DNA of 64,000 bases from Ignavibacteria bacterium (GTDB taxonomy: Bacteria; Bacteroidota; Ignavibacteria; Kapaibacteriales; UBA4661), in contig JACVZY010000027.1 of assembly GCA_014654705.1 (NCBI GenBank), positions 1-64,000 of the forward strand, read 5' to 3'. The translations under genes were made by a program, and so were the position numbers. Every line of letters starts with the position of its first letter. The first letter of the stretch is position 1. Below, piece by piece: positions 41,757 to 50,601 of the stretch. The notes under the pieces are model-generated. The model was not told the origin of the DNA. It did not search any database and worked only from the letters and a program-made list of their open reading frames with translations.

Positions 41757-42320
41757 TTAACCCTTCACACGCTCAATATATGCGCCATTGGAGGTGTCAA
41801 TGCGAATCATATCGCCTTCGTTCACGAAAATCGGCACAGGAATTTCAGCGCCGGTTTCCATGATGGCAGGCTTCATGATGTTGTTCACCGAGTCACCCTT
41901 GACGCCCGGCTCGGTCTGTGTAACGCGCAGAATGACGTGCGAAGGCATTTCGATAGATAAGATGTCTGCTTCATTGAAGGTAATATAGGAATCAGAGCCT
42001 TCTTTGAGATATTTAGCGTAATCACCAACAATCTTGGGATCTACCGACACTTGGTCGTAGCTTTCTTTGTCCATGAAGACGTAGCTGTCGCCGTCTTTGT
42101 AGAGAAATTGGTATTCGCGCTTTTCTACGCGCAAAAACTCCAATGTCTCGCCAGAGCGGAAGCGTGTTTCGGTGAGCTTCCCACTGCGAAGATTACGCAT
42201 CTTTACTTGATAGAAAGCACGAAGATTGCCCGGTGTACGGTGCTCGGATTCTAAAATAAGGCAGGGGTCGTTGTTGAATTTTAGGACTGCGCCTTTTCTC
42301 AAATCTGCGGTTGTAGCCAT
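41757..42320 (-). CDS. efp: Translation elongation factor P
   Basis: A 187-residue EF-P, which rescues ribosomes stalled at proline runs. KOW-like N domain, two OB domains and the C-terminal signature IRIDTSNGAYIERVKG are all present. At the tip loop the sequence is HRTPGNLRAFYQ: the residue aligned with the modified Lys34 of E. coli is Asn32. This PGN-type loop is, to my knowledge, shared by Chlorobi-like relatives, so it is probably lineage-typical and means that neither beta-lysylation nor rhamnosylation at that residue is expected. The ATG at MATTADL is chosen; a longer reading would run into tRNA-Cys, which ends 31 bases upstream. Confidence 0.96.
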   Translation of the reverse strand: MATTADLRKGAVLKFNNDPCLILESEHRTPGNLRAFYQVKMRNLRSGKLTETRFRSGETLEFLRVEKREYQFLYKDGDSYVFMDKESYDQVSVDPKIVGDYAKYLKEGSDSYITFNEADILSIEMPSHVILRVTQTEPGVKGDSVNNIMKPAIMETGAEIPVPIFVNEGDMIRIDTSNGAYIERVKG

Positions 42321-42351
42321 AATGCAAATGATGGGTGAAAACAAAAAAAAG

Positions 42352-42422
42352 AGGAGACGGGCGGATTTGAACCGCCGTAGAAGGTTTTGCAGACCTCTGC
42401 CTAACCGCTCGGCCACGTCTCC
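42352..42422 (-). tRNA. tRNA-Cys (anticodon GCA)
   Basis: A 71-base cloverleaf read on the minus strand: acceptor GGAGACG pairs with CGTCTCC, D arm GCCG/GGC-type, anticodon stem GAGGT/ACCTT (with a T-G edge) and loop CTGCAAA giving anticodon GCA, T arm GGCGG/CCGCC around TTCAAAT. The discriminator is T (U73), the key cysteine identity base. CCA is not encoded. Only 31 bases separate it from the efp ATG, and a promoter at 42491-42521 reads through both, so tRNA and mRNA probably share one primary transcript. Confidence 0.96.
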
Positions 42423-42490
42423 TTGATTGGTTCGCAGTGTTGTCTAGTGCGTAGATGACGCTGCGAGAGTACATTTTCAAAAACAGACTG

Positions 42491-42521
42491 CAAATGTAGA
42501 ACTTTTTTTTGTAATCACCAA
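42491..42521 (-). promoter_or_regulatory. Bacteroidota-type promoter for tRNA-Cys and efp
   Basis: On the minus strand the -33 TTG (42519-42521) and the -7 TACATTTG (42491-42498) are separated by exactly 20 bases, the same spacing as at the tRNA-Gln promoter. The tRNA 5' end is about 69 bases downstream. Confidence 0.8.
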
Positions 42522-42546
42522 ATGGTAACTGTGGCAAACGCAATTT

Positions 42547-44829
42547 CTATTCCTCAAAGCGTTCTACTGTTTTTACACCTTTGATTTTACGCAATTTCAA
42601 GAATAGGCGCTCCAAATGCTCTGTATTTTTGACATAGACCGTGACGATACCCTCAAATATTGAATCAAAGGAGTCAATGTTCACACCGCGAATGTTTGTG
42701 TTGTTGTAAGATGCAATCGCAGAGGTAATATCGTTCAGCATTGCTGTTCGGTCTTCGCCCGTGATGCGAATTGCTGCCAAAAATTTACCGTCGTTCTCGT
42801 TCTGCGACGACCAGTTTACCTCGATAATGCGGGGCTGGAGCGCTTCGGACATCGTTTTGATGTTCTTGCAGGCGCGGCGGTGAATTTTTACACCACTCCC
42901 AATCGTCACCACGCCTACAATATCGTCGCCCGGAACGGGATTGCAACATCGTGCGTAGGAATACAGAATGTTGCCACCACTGCCGTTCAGCGTAATGCTC
43001 GTTTCGGTGCGGGCTTTGGAGGTGAATTTGTCAATCGTGATGATACTGTTTTCTTTTTCTTTTTCGCTGATAGCCGGAGGTGGTGCGGCTTTGGTCTTTG
43101 CCGGATTCGCCGGATAGCGTTCTTCGGCTACCTTTGCTACCACGTCCACATCCAGCGTACCTGCTCCCAGAGCCGCATACAGATCGCCTTTGTGTGGAAA
43201 CTTGAATAGTGCCGCCAGTTTTTCCATGTCGTCGTCGTTCATTCGCACGTCGAGCTTCTTTATTTTGCGTTCCCAGAGTTCGCGCCCGTCTGTTGCCAGT
43301 TTCCGATTTTCTTCATTGAGGAATTTGCGGATAGCAGCTTTTGCTTTGTGTGTCGTTACGAAGCGCTCCCAGTCCTTGCTGGGCGACTGATTCTTCGATG
43401 TCAGCACATCTACTTGATCGCCGCTTTGGAGCGTGTAGTTGAGCGGTACGATGCGCCCGTTCACTTTTGCGCCAATGCAGTGATAGCCAACTTTGCTGTG
43501 AATATCGAACGCAAAATCCACCGGTGTTGCGCCTTTGGGCAATATCCGTAAATCGCCTTTGGGCGTGAAAACGTAGATCTCTTCTTGGAAAAGATTCAGT
43601 TTGAAACTCTCAAAGACCTGTTCGCTGGCTTCGTCGCCGGCATTTTCAAAAATATCGCGTACCCACTGTGCCCATTCTTCCAAGTCCTTGTCTTCCACGT
43701 AGGAGCCGTTGGTGCGCTCTTTGTACTTGAAGTGAGCAGCCACGCCGAGTTCAGCGATTTCGTGCATGGAGCGAGTGCGAATTTGCACCTCCACTTTTTT
43801 GCCGCCGGGACCAATCACGGTCGTATGCAGCGACTGGTAGCCGTTTTTCTTGGGAACGGAAATATAATTTTTGAAGCGCTCCGGCACGGGCGTATAGATG
43901 TCCGACACGATACCATAGACCACAAAGCAATCATTGACGTTATCGGTATCTAAAATAATACGAATGGCAAAAAGGTCGTAAATATCATCCAGCGATTTGA
44001 CGCGCTTGAGCATTTTGTTGAAAATCGAGTACAAATGCTTTGCTCGCCCGCTAATGTCAGCTTTTAAGCCATATTCACGCAAGCGCTCTTCTATCGGCTT
44101 GGCAAAGTCTGCAATGTAGTCCTCGCGTTCGCCGCGTTTGGTATTGAGTGCGTTTTTGAGCTGGTCGTATGCTTCGCGGTTGATGTATTTGAAGGATAAA
44201 TCTTCCAGTTCCCATTTGATAGTGCCAAGCCCGAAGCGGTGTGCGAAGGGCGCGTAAATGTCTAGTGTCTCCTGCGCCATACGCTTTTGCTTGTGTTCGG
44301 GCAAAAACTGCAAGGTGCGCATATTGTGAAGGCGGTCGGCAAATTTGACCAAAATCACGCGCACATCGCTTGCCATCGAAAGCAAGAGTTTGCGGTAGCT
44401 GGCGGCTTGGCGGACTTCATGGCTTTTGAACACGTCGCTGATTTTGGTCACGCCGTCCACGATTCTTGCTACGTCCTCGCCAAATTCTTCTTTGATGTCT
44501 TTGAGCGTGTATTCGGTATCTTCCACCACGTCGTGCAGCAGCGCCGCTATGACCGAAACATCGTCAATACGGACTTCGCGGGCAACGATTGCGGCTACTT
44601 CGGCGGGATGGGTGTAATAGGGTTCGCCGGAAGCGCGTAAATCCAGCGAGTGCGCTTGAACGCAAAAGCGAAATGCTTTTTCGATAAGTCCTTCATTGAG
44701 CTGGCGCAGATTGTTACGGCACTCTTGCAGCAAATACTGAAGCGTATCTTCGATATGCTGCTGTATCTGCTCCGGTGTGGGGTTAGCAGGAAATGGTGGT
44801 TTACTGGATTGTACGGCGATTGCTGGCAT
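42547..44829 (-). CDS. rsh: Bifunctional (p)ppGpp synthetase/hydrolase (RelA/SpoT homologue)
   Basis: A 760-residue Rsh enzyme that makes and degrades the alarmone (p)ppGpp. Domains in order: HD hydrolase with the metal-binding HDVVED at residues 99-104, so hydrolysis should be active; synthetase (about 255-390; YDLFAIRIIL, KNGYQSLHTTVIG, EVQIRTRSMHEIAELGVAAHFKYKE); TGS (YVFTPKGDLRILPKGATPVDFAFDIH); a helical/zinc-finger-like part with YARCCNPVPGDDIVG; and a C-terminal ACT domain. It is the full-length form usual for species with a single Rsh. It is divergent from the exonuclease gene and its 3' end abuts the tRNA-Cys promoter. Confidence 0.95.
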   Translation of the reverse strand: MPAIAVQSSKPPFPANPTPEQIQQHIEDTLQYLLQECRNNLRQLNEGLIEKAFRFCVQAHSLDLRASGEPYYTHPAEVAAIVAREVRIDDVSVIAALLHDVVEDTEYTLKDIKEEFGEDVARIVDGVTKISDVFKSHEVRQAASYRKLLLSMASDVRVILVKFADRLHNMRTLQFLPEHKQKRMAQETLDIYAPFAHRFGLGTIKWELEDLSFKYINREAYDQLKNALNTKRGEREDYIADFAKPIEERLREYGLKADISGRAKHLYSIFNKMLKRVKSLDDIYDLFAIRIILDTDNVNDCFVVYGIVSDIYTPVPERFKNYISVPKKNGYQSLHTTVIGPGGKKVEVQIRTRSMHEIAELGVAAHFKYKERTNGSYVEDKDLEEWAQWVRDIFENAGDEASEQVFESFKLNLFQEEIYVFTPKGDLRILPKGATPVDFAFDIHSKVGYHCIGAKVNGRIVPLNYTLQSGDQVDVLTSKNQSPSKDWERFVTTHKAKAAIRKFLNEENRKLATDGRELWERKIKKLDVRMNDDDMEKLAALFKFPHKGDLYAALGAGTLDVDVVAKVAEERYPANPAKTKAAPPPAISEKEKENSIITIDKFTSKARTETSITLNGSGGNILYSYARCCNPVPGDDIVGVVTIGSGVKIHRRACKNIKTMSEALQPRIIEVNWSSQNENDGKFLAAIRITGEDRTAMLNDITSAIASYNNTNIRGVNIDSFDSIFEGIVTVYVKNTEHLERLFLKLRKIKGVKTVERFEE

Positions 44830-44986
44830 GATAACATCTCTCGTTCGTCCTGCAATGATTATGCAAAACGTGGTTGTGCAGACTTTGTGAGCAAAATTTG
44901 TTCGTGGTAGTGCCGTATTGTACGCATTTTTTCGGCAAAAGTCAAGTAATTGCTTTTCTTCGGCAGAATAAACCCGCTAAAAACCG

Positions 44987-44994
44987 TATATTTG
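44987..44994 (+). promoter_or_regulatory. Probable -7 promoter element of the exonuclease gene
   Basis: TATATTTG, followed by CAG exactly as at the tRNA-Gln promoter, lies about 57 bases before the start codon. No TTG is found 20 bases upstream, so the -33 box is weak or absent. Confidence 0.5.
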
Positions 44995-45051
44995 CAGCAT
45001 TGTTGTTTCTTACTGCACAGAATTACCGATTATTTCCAAAGGATGTACTCC

Positions 45052-45810
45052 ATGAAATTTCCCTACTATTTTGTATTCGACATCGAAACTGTCGGCTTCC
45101 CGATTGACCATTTCGACGAAGCCCAACAAGAATATCTCCTGCGCGGCGCACAAACAGATGAAGAACGTGCAAAAAAAATCCGTGAGTTCTCACTTGCGGC
45201 GCTCACGGCAAAGATTGTTTGCATAGGCATTGTGGTGATGGAGTGGCAGCCCGGCTCAGAACCAAAGAATGTTTGGCAAAGTGCTCTCGTTCTGGACGAA
45301 ACGCTGACTGCCGGTGAAAAGAAGCGTATGGATTTGCCCGGCGGAACGGTTGCCTACGCCTTTGATGAACCCACAATGCTTTCTGCATTCTGGAAGACGT
45401 TGGGAAAATATTTCGACAATGCCCATTTGGTGAGCTTCAATGGTAAAGAATTCGACGCACCGTTTCTGATGTTGCGCTCGGCGGCTTGCCGAGTGCGCCC
45501 TTCTAAAAAGATTGTGGAGATTGACAAAAGTTGGGATAAAACAAAAAAGCATATTGATTTGCTAAAGGAGCTTACCTTCAATGCTTACGGCGCAAACATG
45601 AGCGGCGCAACGCGAAAGTACAATTTCGACTTTTACGCCCGCGCGTTCGGTATCCCCTCGCCCAAGTCCGAAGGCGTTCACGGCGGAAATGTCGCTGAAT
45701 ACTACGCTGCGGGGCGCACGGAAGAAATTGCAGACTACTGTATGCGGGATGTTCATGCCACGTGGGAATTATTTCGATATTGGCATGAATACCTGGATTT
45801 TGGGGAGTAA
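45052..45810 (+). CDS. Stand-alone DEDDy 3'-5' exonuclease (PolB-like exo domain)
   Basis: A 252-residue nuclease resembling the predicted 3'-5' exonuclease related to the proofreading domain of family B polymerases (PF10108-like). The three exonuclease motifs are present: FDIETVG (Asp and Glu), VSFNGKEFDAPFL (Asp) and the DEDDy motif III YCMRDVHATWELF (Tyr and Asp). There is no polymerase domain. It would remove nucleotides from 3' ends of DNA or RNA, with an unknown role in repair or degradation. AAAGGA sits eight bases ahead of the ATG; an in-frame ATG three codons upstream is possible. It is a single-gene unit, divergent from rsh. Confidence 0.88.
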   Translation: MKFPYYFVFDIETVGFPIDHFDEAQQEYLLRGAQTDEERAKKIREFSLAALTAKIVCIGIVVMEWQPGSEPKNVWQSALVLDETLTAGEKKRMDLPGGTVAYAFDEPTMLSAFWKTLGKYFDNAHLVSFNGKEFDAPFLMLRSAACRVRPSKKIVEIDKSWDKTKKHIDLLKELTFNAYGANMSGATRKYNFDFYARAFGIPSPKSEGVHGGNVAEYYAAGRTEEIADYCMRDVHATWELFRYWHEYLDFGE

Positions 45811-46302
45811 GTGCCTACCGCCTTCAATCTATGATTCTTCTACAGAACTTCGGAAATTTTACAGGTATGGAATCACAGTCGTTTCCAATCTACATTGCCA
45901 GTCTTAGGATGATGTTGTGCAAGCAAGCATTTACGTCACACCTGTTAAAATTTCCGGATTTCTCAGTCACGAAAAAAAAAGAAAAAATTTACTCAGTGAT
46001 AAACCTAAAGTGGTGAGAAGAAATATTTGTTGTATATTGCAATCTCAAAATACAGCGATGCCTCGCGTCCTAATAAACGGCGCACAATTATTGTCGAACC
46101 TCAAAACCCAGACCGCTAGCGCTCCACTCCTTTACCCTCTGTACAAATACTGTCGCGTTTTTAACTTTGCAGTATTCTTGCTTTAACGAGATTCTTTCGT
46201 ATTCTTTCGGACGAACCTATTGCAGAGCGCATCTATACAATGCTTCCCGCTACAATAGGTTTCGTATTAATCGCTGTATTGTTTCACTATTTCTGGATAT
46301 TC
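45811..46302. other. Gene-free region upstream of porU
   Basis: Nearly 500 bases without a credible gene. It includes an A-rich stretch near 45965-45990, a duplicated ATTCTTTCG (about 46190-46210), and the probable porU promoter element at 46162-46169. No terminator with a T run was found after the exonuclease gene. Confidence 0.5.
46162..46169 (+). promoter_or_regulatory. Probable -7 element of the porU-porV promoter
   Basis: TAACTTTG, again followed by CAG, fits TAnnTTTG. A CTG at the 20-base spacing (46139-46141) is a one-base variant of the -33 TTG. The element lies about 130 bases before the preferred porU start. Confidence 0.5.
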
Positions 46303-49300
46303 ATGCTTAATACGTGCAGTTGCATCGCTTCGCGTGCTGTCTTACTATGGCTTTTTGTGGGCTTGAGTATTGTGGGAGCATCGTACACCGTTTCCGCTCA
46401 ATCTCCCCAAGCACCATCAATTTCCGTCTCTACGCCTGATAACTGGTCGTGGTGTGGTATTACCGTTGTAGAATCATCGCCAATGCGCCTTGTGCTGGAC
46501 TATACCCCACAAGTCAAAGGTTTCGATACGGTACGTATTGATGGCAAGAACCTCTTGCGCCCGAAAATCCTTGGAGCAGCTCTTGAATCAAGCCATATTG
46601 GCGCACCTCTTAGTGCGGAACTCCGTGTGCCTATAACTGTGCCATCGCCTAATGGCTTCGGTATTGCTTCCTACAGCGCTCGCAGTGTGAAATCAACTCG
46701 CTCCCTCATGGCTCCGCGCTTGGGAATAAACAAAAAAGGCGAACCGGAATATCGCTTGCTCAATGATGTTTATGTTGCCGAAACTATGCCGGAATGGTGC
46801 AATATCACCTACTCTGGTATTGGTAGAGACCGTCATGTCGCCACACTCAAACTCCGCGCTGCACGATACAATCCCGAAACATCGTCCATTGAAATACCGC
46901 AAACGATGCGTATTGTCGTAGAGTTTACGCCGGAAGGTATATCGCAACTCGCTCCGCAGGAAGCATCCACAAAGAATACCAAAACAGGCTTTGTAAGTAC
47001 CATTAACCACGCCCAAACAGACATCTGGCGCGTCGTCTCCAACAGCGGGGCAAGCAGCACAACAGCCTCTCTCGGAAGCAGCATTGCGCCACCTCCCGAC
47101 CTCATGCCTTCAAAAAAAGGCTCCACACTCCAAGCCATAAGCGGGCGTTGGCTCAAAATTGGCGTGGAACGCGATGGCATCTATCGCATTACCGCCCAGC
47201 AACTGCGCGATGCCGGGCTGACAGTCGCTAACAGCGAAGTACCTTCAATAAGCCTGTTCGGGAATGGTGGCACAGAATTGCCGGAGCGCGTTAGCCTTTC
47301 TGCCGCGAACACCATGAACGAGCAACCGCTTATTGTGGAAACCGATGCGGGCGGCGCACTTGTAGCTATTTCATTCTTCGGAGCAGCGCCAAACGGTTTT
47401 GTCGCGCTGCCCGCTTCTTCTGCTTCCCAAGCGCCGACTATTCAGCACTTCGTGAACACTTACTCTCGTCGGAATTACTATATGCTGAACGTCGGAAGTA
47501 CAACGCAAGGACGGCGTGTTACCTTTGCTGAATCTCCGGTGCAAGCGACGATTACACCTTCGTATCATATTTCGCGGGTATTCAAAGACGATGACCTTGT
47601 TAATCCTTTTGATGTTGGTCTTTCGGGTTCGGGGCGACGTTGGTTTGGGCAGAATTTTACAAATAACCGCGCAACCCGCTTTGAAACTGCATTACCTAAT
47701 CTTGTCCGAAATGCTGTTCCTGTGAACTACCGTATCTCTGCAGCATGGAATAATCCAAGTGGCATAGGTGTAGGGGGCAAGATTTATGTGCGCGAGGGTA
47801 GTACAGAACTTTTTGCAACACCTTTCGATTTCTTCGGCTCAGGAGATGACTATACGGTTGGTACGGTAACGACACGTTCCGCGACTGCGTCTTCATCTCT
47901 CATTCAAAACAATCGTAGCATTCTTGAGTTTCTCTATGTTAGTAATTCGGGCGATGATAGTCACGGTATTCTGGACTGGTTTGAAATCCACTACCCGCGC
48001 GAGTTTGTTGCCGCTGACAATCAACTTAACTTTTTTACCGATACACCCGAAAATTTCTCCGGCGTGGCGGAGTACACCGTGCGTGGCTTTTCTGCTAATC
48101 AGATTTATGTGGTGGATGTAAGCAACCGTGCGAATCCGCAGTTTATTCGCAATCTTTCGCAAATCGGTGGGCAAGCCACATTTCGTGCCGCCATCGCGCC
48201 ACAAGCACCGCGTAATTTTTATCTCTCCTCACAAACAGCCTCAGTCGCTTCCATAGAACGAGCTGACGAGGTGGCTGATTTGCGGGATGCGGCAGGTGGT
48301 GCAGACCTTATTGTGATTACTGACAAAGATCTCTTACCTTCGGCAGAAGCATATCGTACCTATCGTCAAGCGCAGAGCGGCTTAGCTGTGCGTATTGTGA
48401 CCACTGACCAAATTTATTATCAATTTAACGGCGGCACACCCGACCCGACAGCTCTCCGTGATTACATTGCATTTGCATATCGCATGTGGGCGAAAAAACC
48501 AAGTTACGTCTTGTTTTGGGGTGACGGACACTTTGATTATCGCAGCTTAACGCCCGGTATCACGGCAAAAAACTTCGTGCCGACGCATCAAACATACGAT
48601 GCTGACGGCGATATGAATTCCGTTAATACAAACATTATGACCGAAGACTATTTTGTTTGTGTCAACGGTGATGACGACCTTGTGGATATGGCGCTTGGGC
48701 GCTTGTGTGTTCGCTCAAATGATGAAGGCGCGACGATTCTCTCGAAGATTCGCCGCTACGAAACTGCTTCTTCCGTTGATAACTGGCGTACCCAACTCTT
48801 GCTGACAGCCGACGACGCGCCAACGAAAAGCCTTGCCAATAGCGACCGTTCCTTGCATACGGGGCAGTCGGAAGATTTGGCAAACTTCATTTTGCCGATT
48901 GATGTGCGCCAGCACAAAACGTATTTACCGGACTTCCCACCGGAAAATTCTCCCGGCGGTCGCCGCCGCCCTGCTGCGACGCAAGATATGATAGCAGCTG
49001 TTAACGAAGGGGTACTTGTTTTCAATTGGATAGGACACGGCAATCCGCGTTTGTGGGCAAATGAAGATTTTTTACTGCGCGACCTGACTATACCACAGTT
49101 CACGAACCTCGACCGTTTATTTTTCCTTGTTGCCGCCACCTGCGATTTTGCCCGTTTCGACAACTACAAAGAACAAAGCGGCGCAGAAGAAATGATAAGC
49201 AGCCCGCGCGGTGGTGCTATTGCTACTTTTGCAGCAGGACGTACGGTCTATGCCGTTGACAATGCTGCTATTAGCCAAGAACTCTTTCGGCAAATCTTCC

Positions 49301-50523
49301 GTAATACCAGCGGTGAAGCAGCTCCGCGACTTGGCGATTTACTGTTTCGTGTAAAACAAACATTTTTCTCTGGCTCCTATAGCAACGACCGCAAGTTTTG
49401 CTTGCTTGGCGACCCCACCGTACGCCTTGCACTACCGGAGCAGCCTGTGGTCATTGACACACTGAACAGCGTCGCACTTCAAAGCACAACAGCACAGCCA
49501 CAGGTAAAAGCACTCTCGCAGCTTTCGGTAAGTGGTTTCATTGCATCACCGTCGTCGCAGTCGGTGGATGCGTCCTTCACAGGTAGCATTCTTGCTTCGC
49601 TCTACGATACAGATATTCAGAAAGCCATTACCGACATTGACCTCGACCGAACGATACACCGCTTCAATACACTGGGTGGGCTGCTCAATATCGGCGCGAG
49701 TCAAGTGCGCAATGGGCGCTTTAGCTTTACGATGCCAATTCCAAAAGATATTAGCTTTTCTAACCAGACTGGAAGGCTCTTTTTGTATGCCGTTAGTGCT
49801 GATGGACGCAAGTTCGGGCGCGGTGCGACGATACAATTCACCGTCGGCGGTATCGATGAAACTGCCGTGAATGACGGTATTGGACCCGAGATTCGTCTCT
49901 TCATGGATGAGCGTACATTCCGTGCGGGCGACTTTGTGAGTACCACGCCGACGCTTCTGGCAGATCTGTACGATGCGACAGGTGTAAACGCAACTGGCAC
50001 GGGAATTGGGCACGATATTCAATGCTGGGTGGACAATAGCCCTATTCCGATAACGCTGACCCAAAGCTATCGTATCTCTCTCGACGACCCGCGTCGAGGC
50101 ACGGTTGAGCGCATTTTGCCGAGCCTTGCGCCCGGCTTACATCGAGTAAAAGTTCGCGCGTGGGATATTTTTAACAATTATTCCGAAAGTGAAACGTATT
50201 TTCGTGTTATCGGAGCAGATTCAAGTCTTGTTCTTGCCGAACTTGTGAATTATCCGAATCCGTTCACAGAAGCTACGACTATTCGCTTCCGGCATAATCA
50301 ATCCACCGCACAGCCGTATAGCATTGGTATTTATTCGGCACTCGGAGTTCCCGTAAAAGTTCTAACTGGCACGACCACTGCCCGAACCATGGAAGTTTTA
50401 TGGGATGGACGCGATGAATCCGGCTCAACTATTTCAAGTGGTGTTTATCTGTACCAGGTGCGTGTGAGCGGCGCGGACGGGCAGACACAATCGGCATCGA
50501 GGGGGTTTGTGAAAGTTCGATAA
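46303..50523 (+). CDS. porU: T9SS sortase PorU (gingipain-type C25 peptidase)
   Basis: A 1406-residue secreted cysteine peptidase that removes the sorting domain from T9SS cargo and attaches the cargo to surface lipopolysaccharide. From the ATG at MLNTCSC the first 33 residues form a normal signal peptide (ends VSAQ); an ATG 21 codons upstream gives a less likely double hydrophobic start. The C25 domain has the catalytic pair His912 (in WIGHGNPRLW) and Cys947 (in AATCDFARFD), plus VLFWGDGHFDYR. The C terminus carries its own FlgD-like/T9SS sorting domain (YPNPFTEATTIRF, SSGVYLYQVRV), as in known PorU proteins. porV follows after 78 bases with a small hairpin (50532-50552) between. Confidence 0.95.
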   Translation: MLNTCSCIASRAVLLWLFVGLSIVGASYTVSAQSPQAPSISVSTPDNWSWCGITVVESSPMRLVLDYTPQVKGFDTVRIDGKNLLRPKILGAALESSHIGAPLSAELRVPITVPSPNGFGIASYSARSVKSTRSLMAPRLGINKKGEPEYRLLNDVYVAETMPEWCNITYSGIGRDRHVATLKLRAARYNPETSSIEIPQTMRIVVEFTPEGISQLAPQEASTKNTKTGFVSTINHAQTDIWRVVSNSGASSTTASLGSSIAPPPDLMPSKKGSTLQAISGRWLKIGVERDGIYRITAQQLRDAGLTVANSEVPSISLFGNGGTELPERVSLSAANTMNEQPLIVETDAGGALVAISFFGAAPNGFVALPASSASQAPTIQHFVNTYSRRNYYMLNVGSTTQGRRVTFAESPVQATITPSYHISRVFKDDDLVNPFDVGLSGSGRRWFGQNFTNNRATRFETALPNLVRNAVPVNYRISAAWNNPSGIGVGGKIYVREGSTELFATPFDFFGSGDDYTVGTVTTRSATASSSLIQNNRSILEFLYVSNSGDDSHGILDWFEIHYPREFVAADNQLNFFTDTPENFSGVAEYTVRGFSANQIYVVDVSNRANPQFIRNLSQIGGQATFRAAIAPQAPRNFYLSSQTASVASIERADEVADLRDAAGGADLIVITDKDLLPSAEAYRTYRQAQSGLAVRIVTTDQIYYQFNGGTPDPTALRDYIAFAYRMWAKKPSYVLFWGDGHFDYRSLTPGITAKNFVPTHQTYDADGDMNSVNTNIMTEDYFVCVNGDDDLVDMALGRLCVRSNDEGATILSKIRRYETASSVDNWRTQLLLTADDAPTKSLANSDRSLHTGQSEDLANFILPIDVRQHKTYLPDFPPENSPGGRRRPAATQDMIAAVNEGVLVFNWIGHGNPRLWANEDFLLRDLTIPQFTNLDRLFFLVAATCDFARFDNYKEQSGAEEMISSPRGGAIATFAAGRTVYAVDNAAISQELFRQIFRNTSGEAAPRLGDLLFRVKQTFFSGSYSNDRKFCLLGDPTVRLALPEQPVVIDTLNSVALQSTTAQPQVKALSQLSVSGFIASPSSQSVDASFTGSILASLYDTDIQKAITDIDLDRTIHRFNTLGGLLNIGASQVRNGRFSFTMPIPKDISFSNQTGRLFLYAVSADGRKFGRGATIQFTVGGIDETAVNDGIGPEIRLFMDERTFRAGDFVSTTPTLLADLYDATGVNATGTGIGHDIQCWVDNSPIPITLTQSYRISLDDPRRGTVERILPSLAPGLHRVKVRAWDIFNNYSESETYFRVIGADSSLVLAELVNYPNPFTEATTIRFRHNQSTAQPYSIGIYSALGVPVKVLTGTTTARTMEVLWDGRDESGSTISSGVYLYQVRVSGADGQTQSASRGFVKVR

Positions 50524-50601
50524 AACAAAACGCCCTCAGCAAAAGTCAGGGCACATTCGTAGCAAACAATTATTTCTTTTCTCATTTTTTGTCATCTTTC
50601 T

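Noticed and set aside
42321-42416. N-terminal extension of EF-P
   Set aside because: It would overlap tRNA-Cys; the EF-P family starts at MATTADL.
45917-46186. Open frame of 89 codons before porU
   Set aside because: It overlaps the probable porU promoter element, begins at a non-ATG codon and shows no domain.
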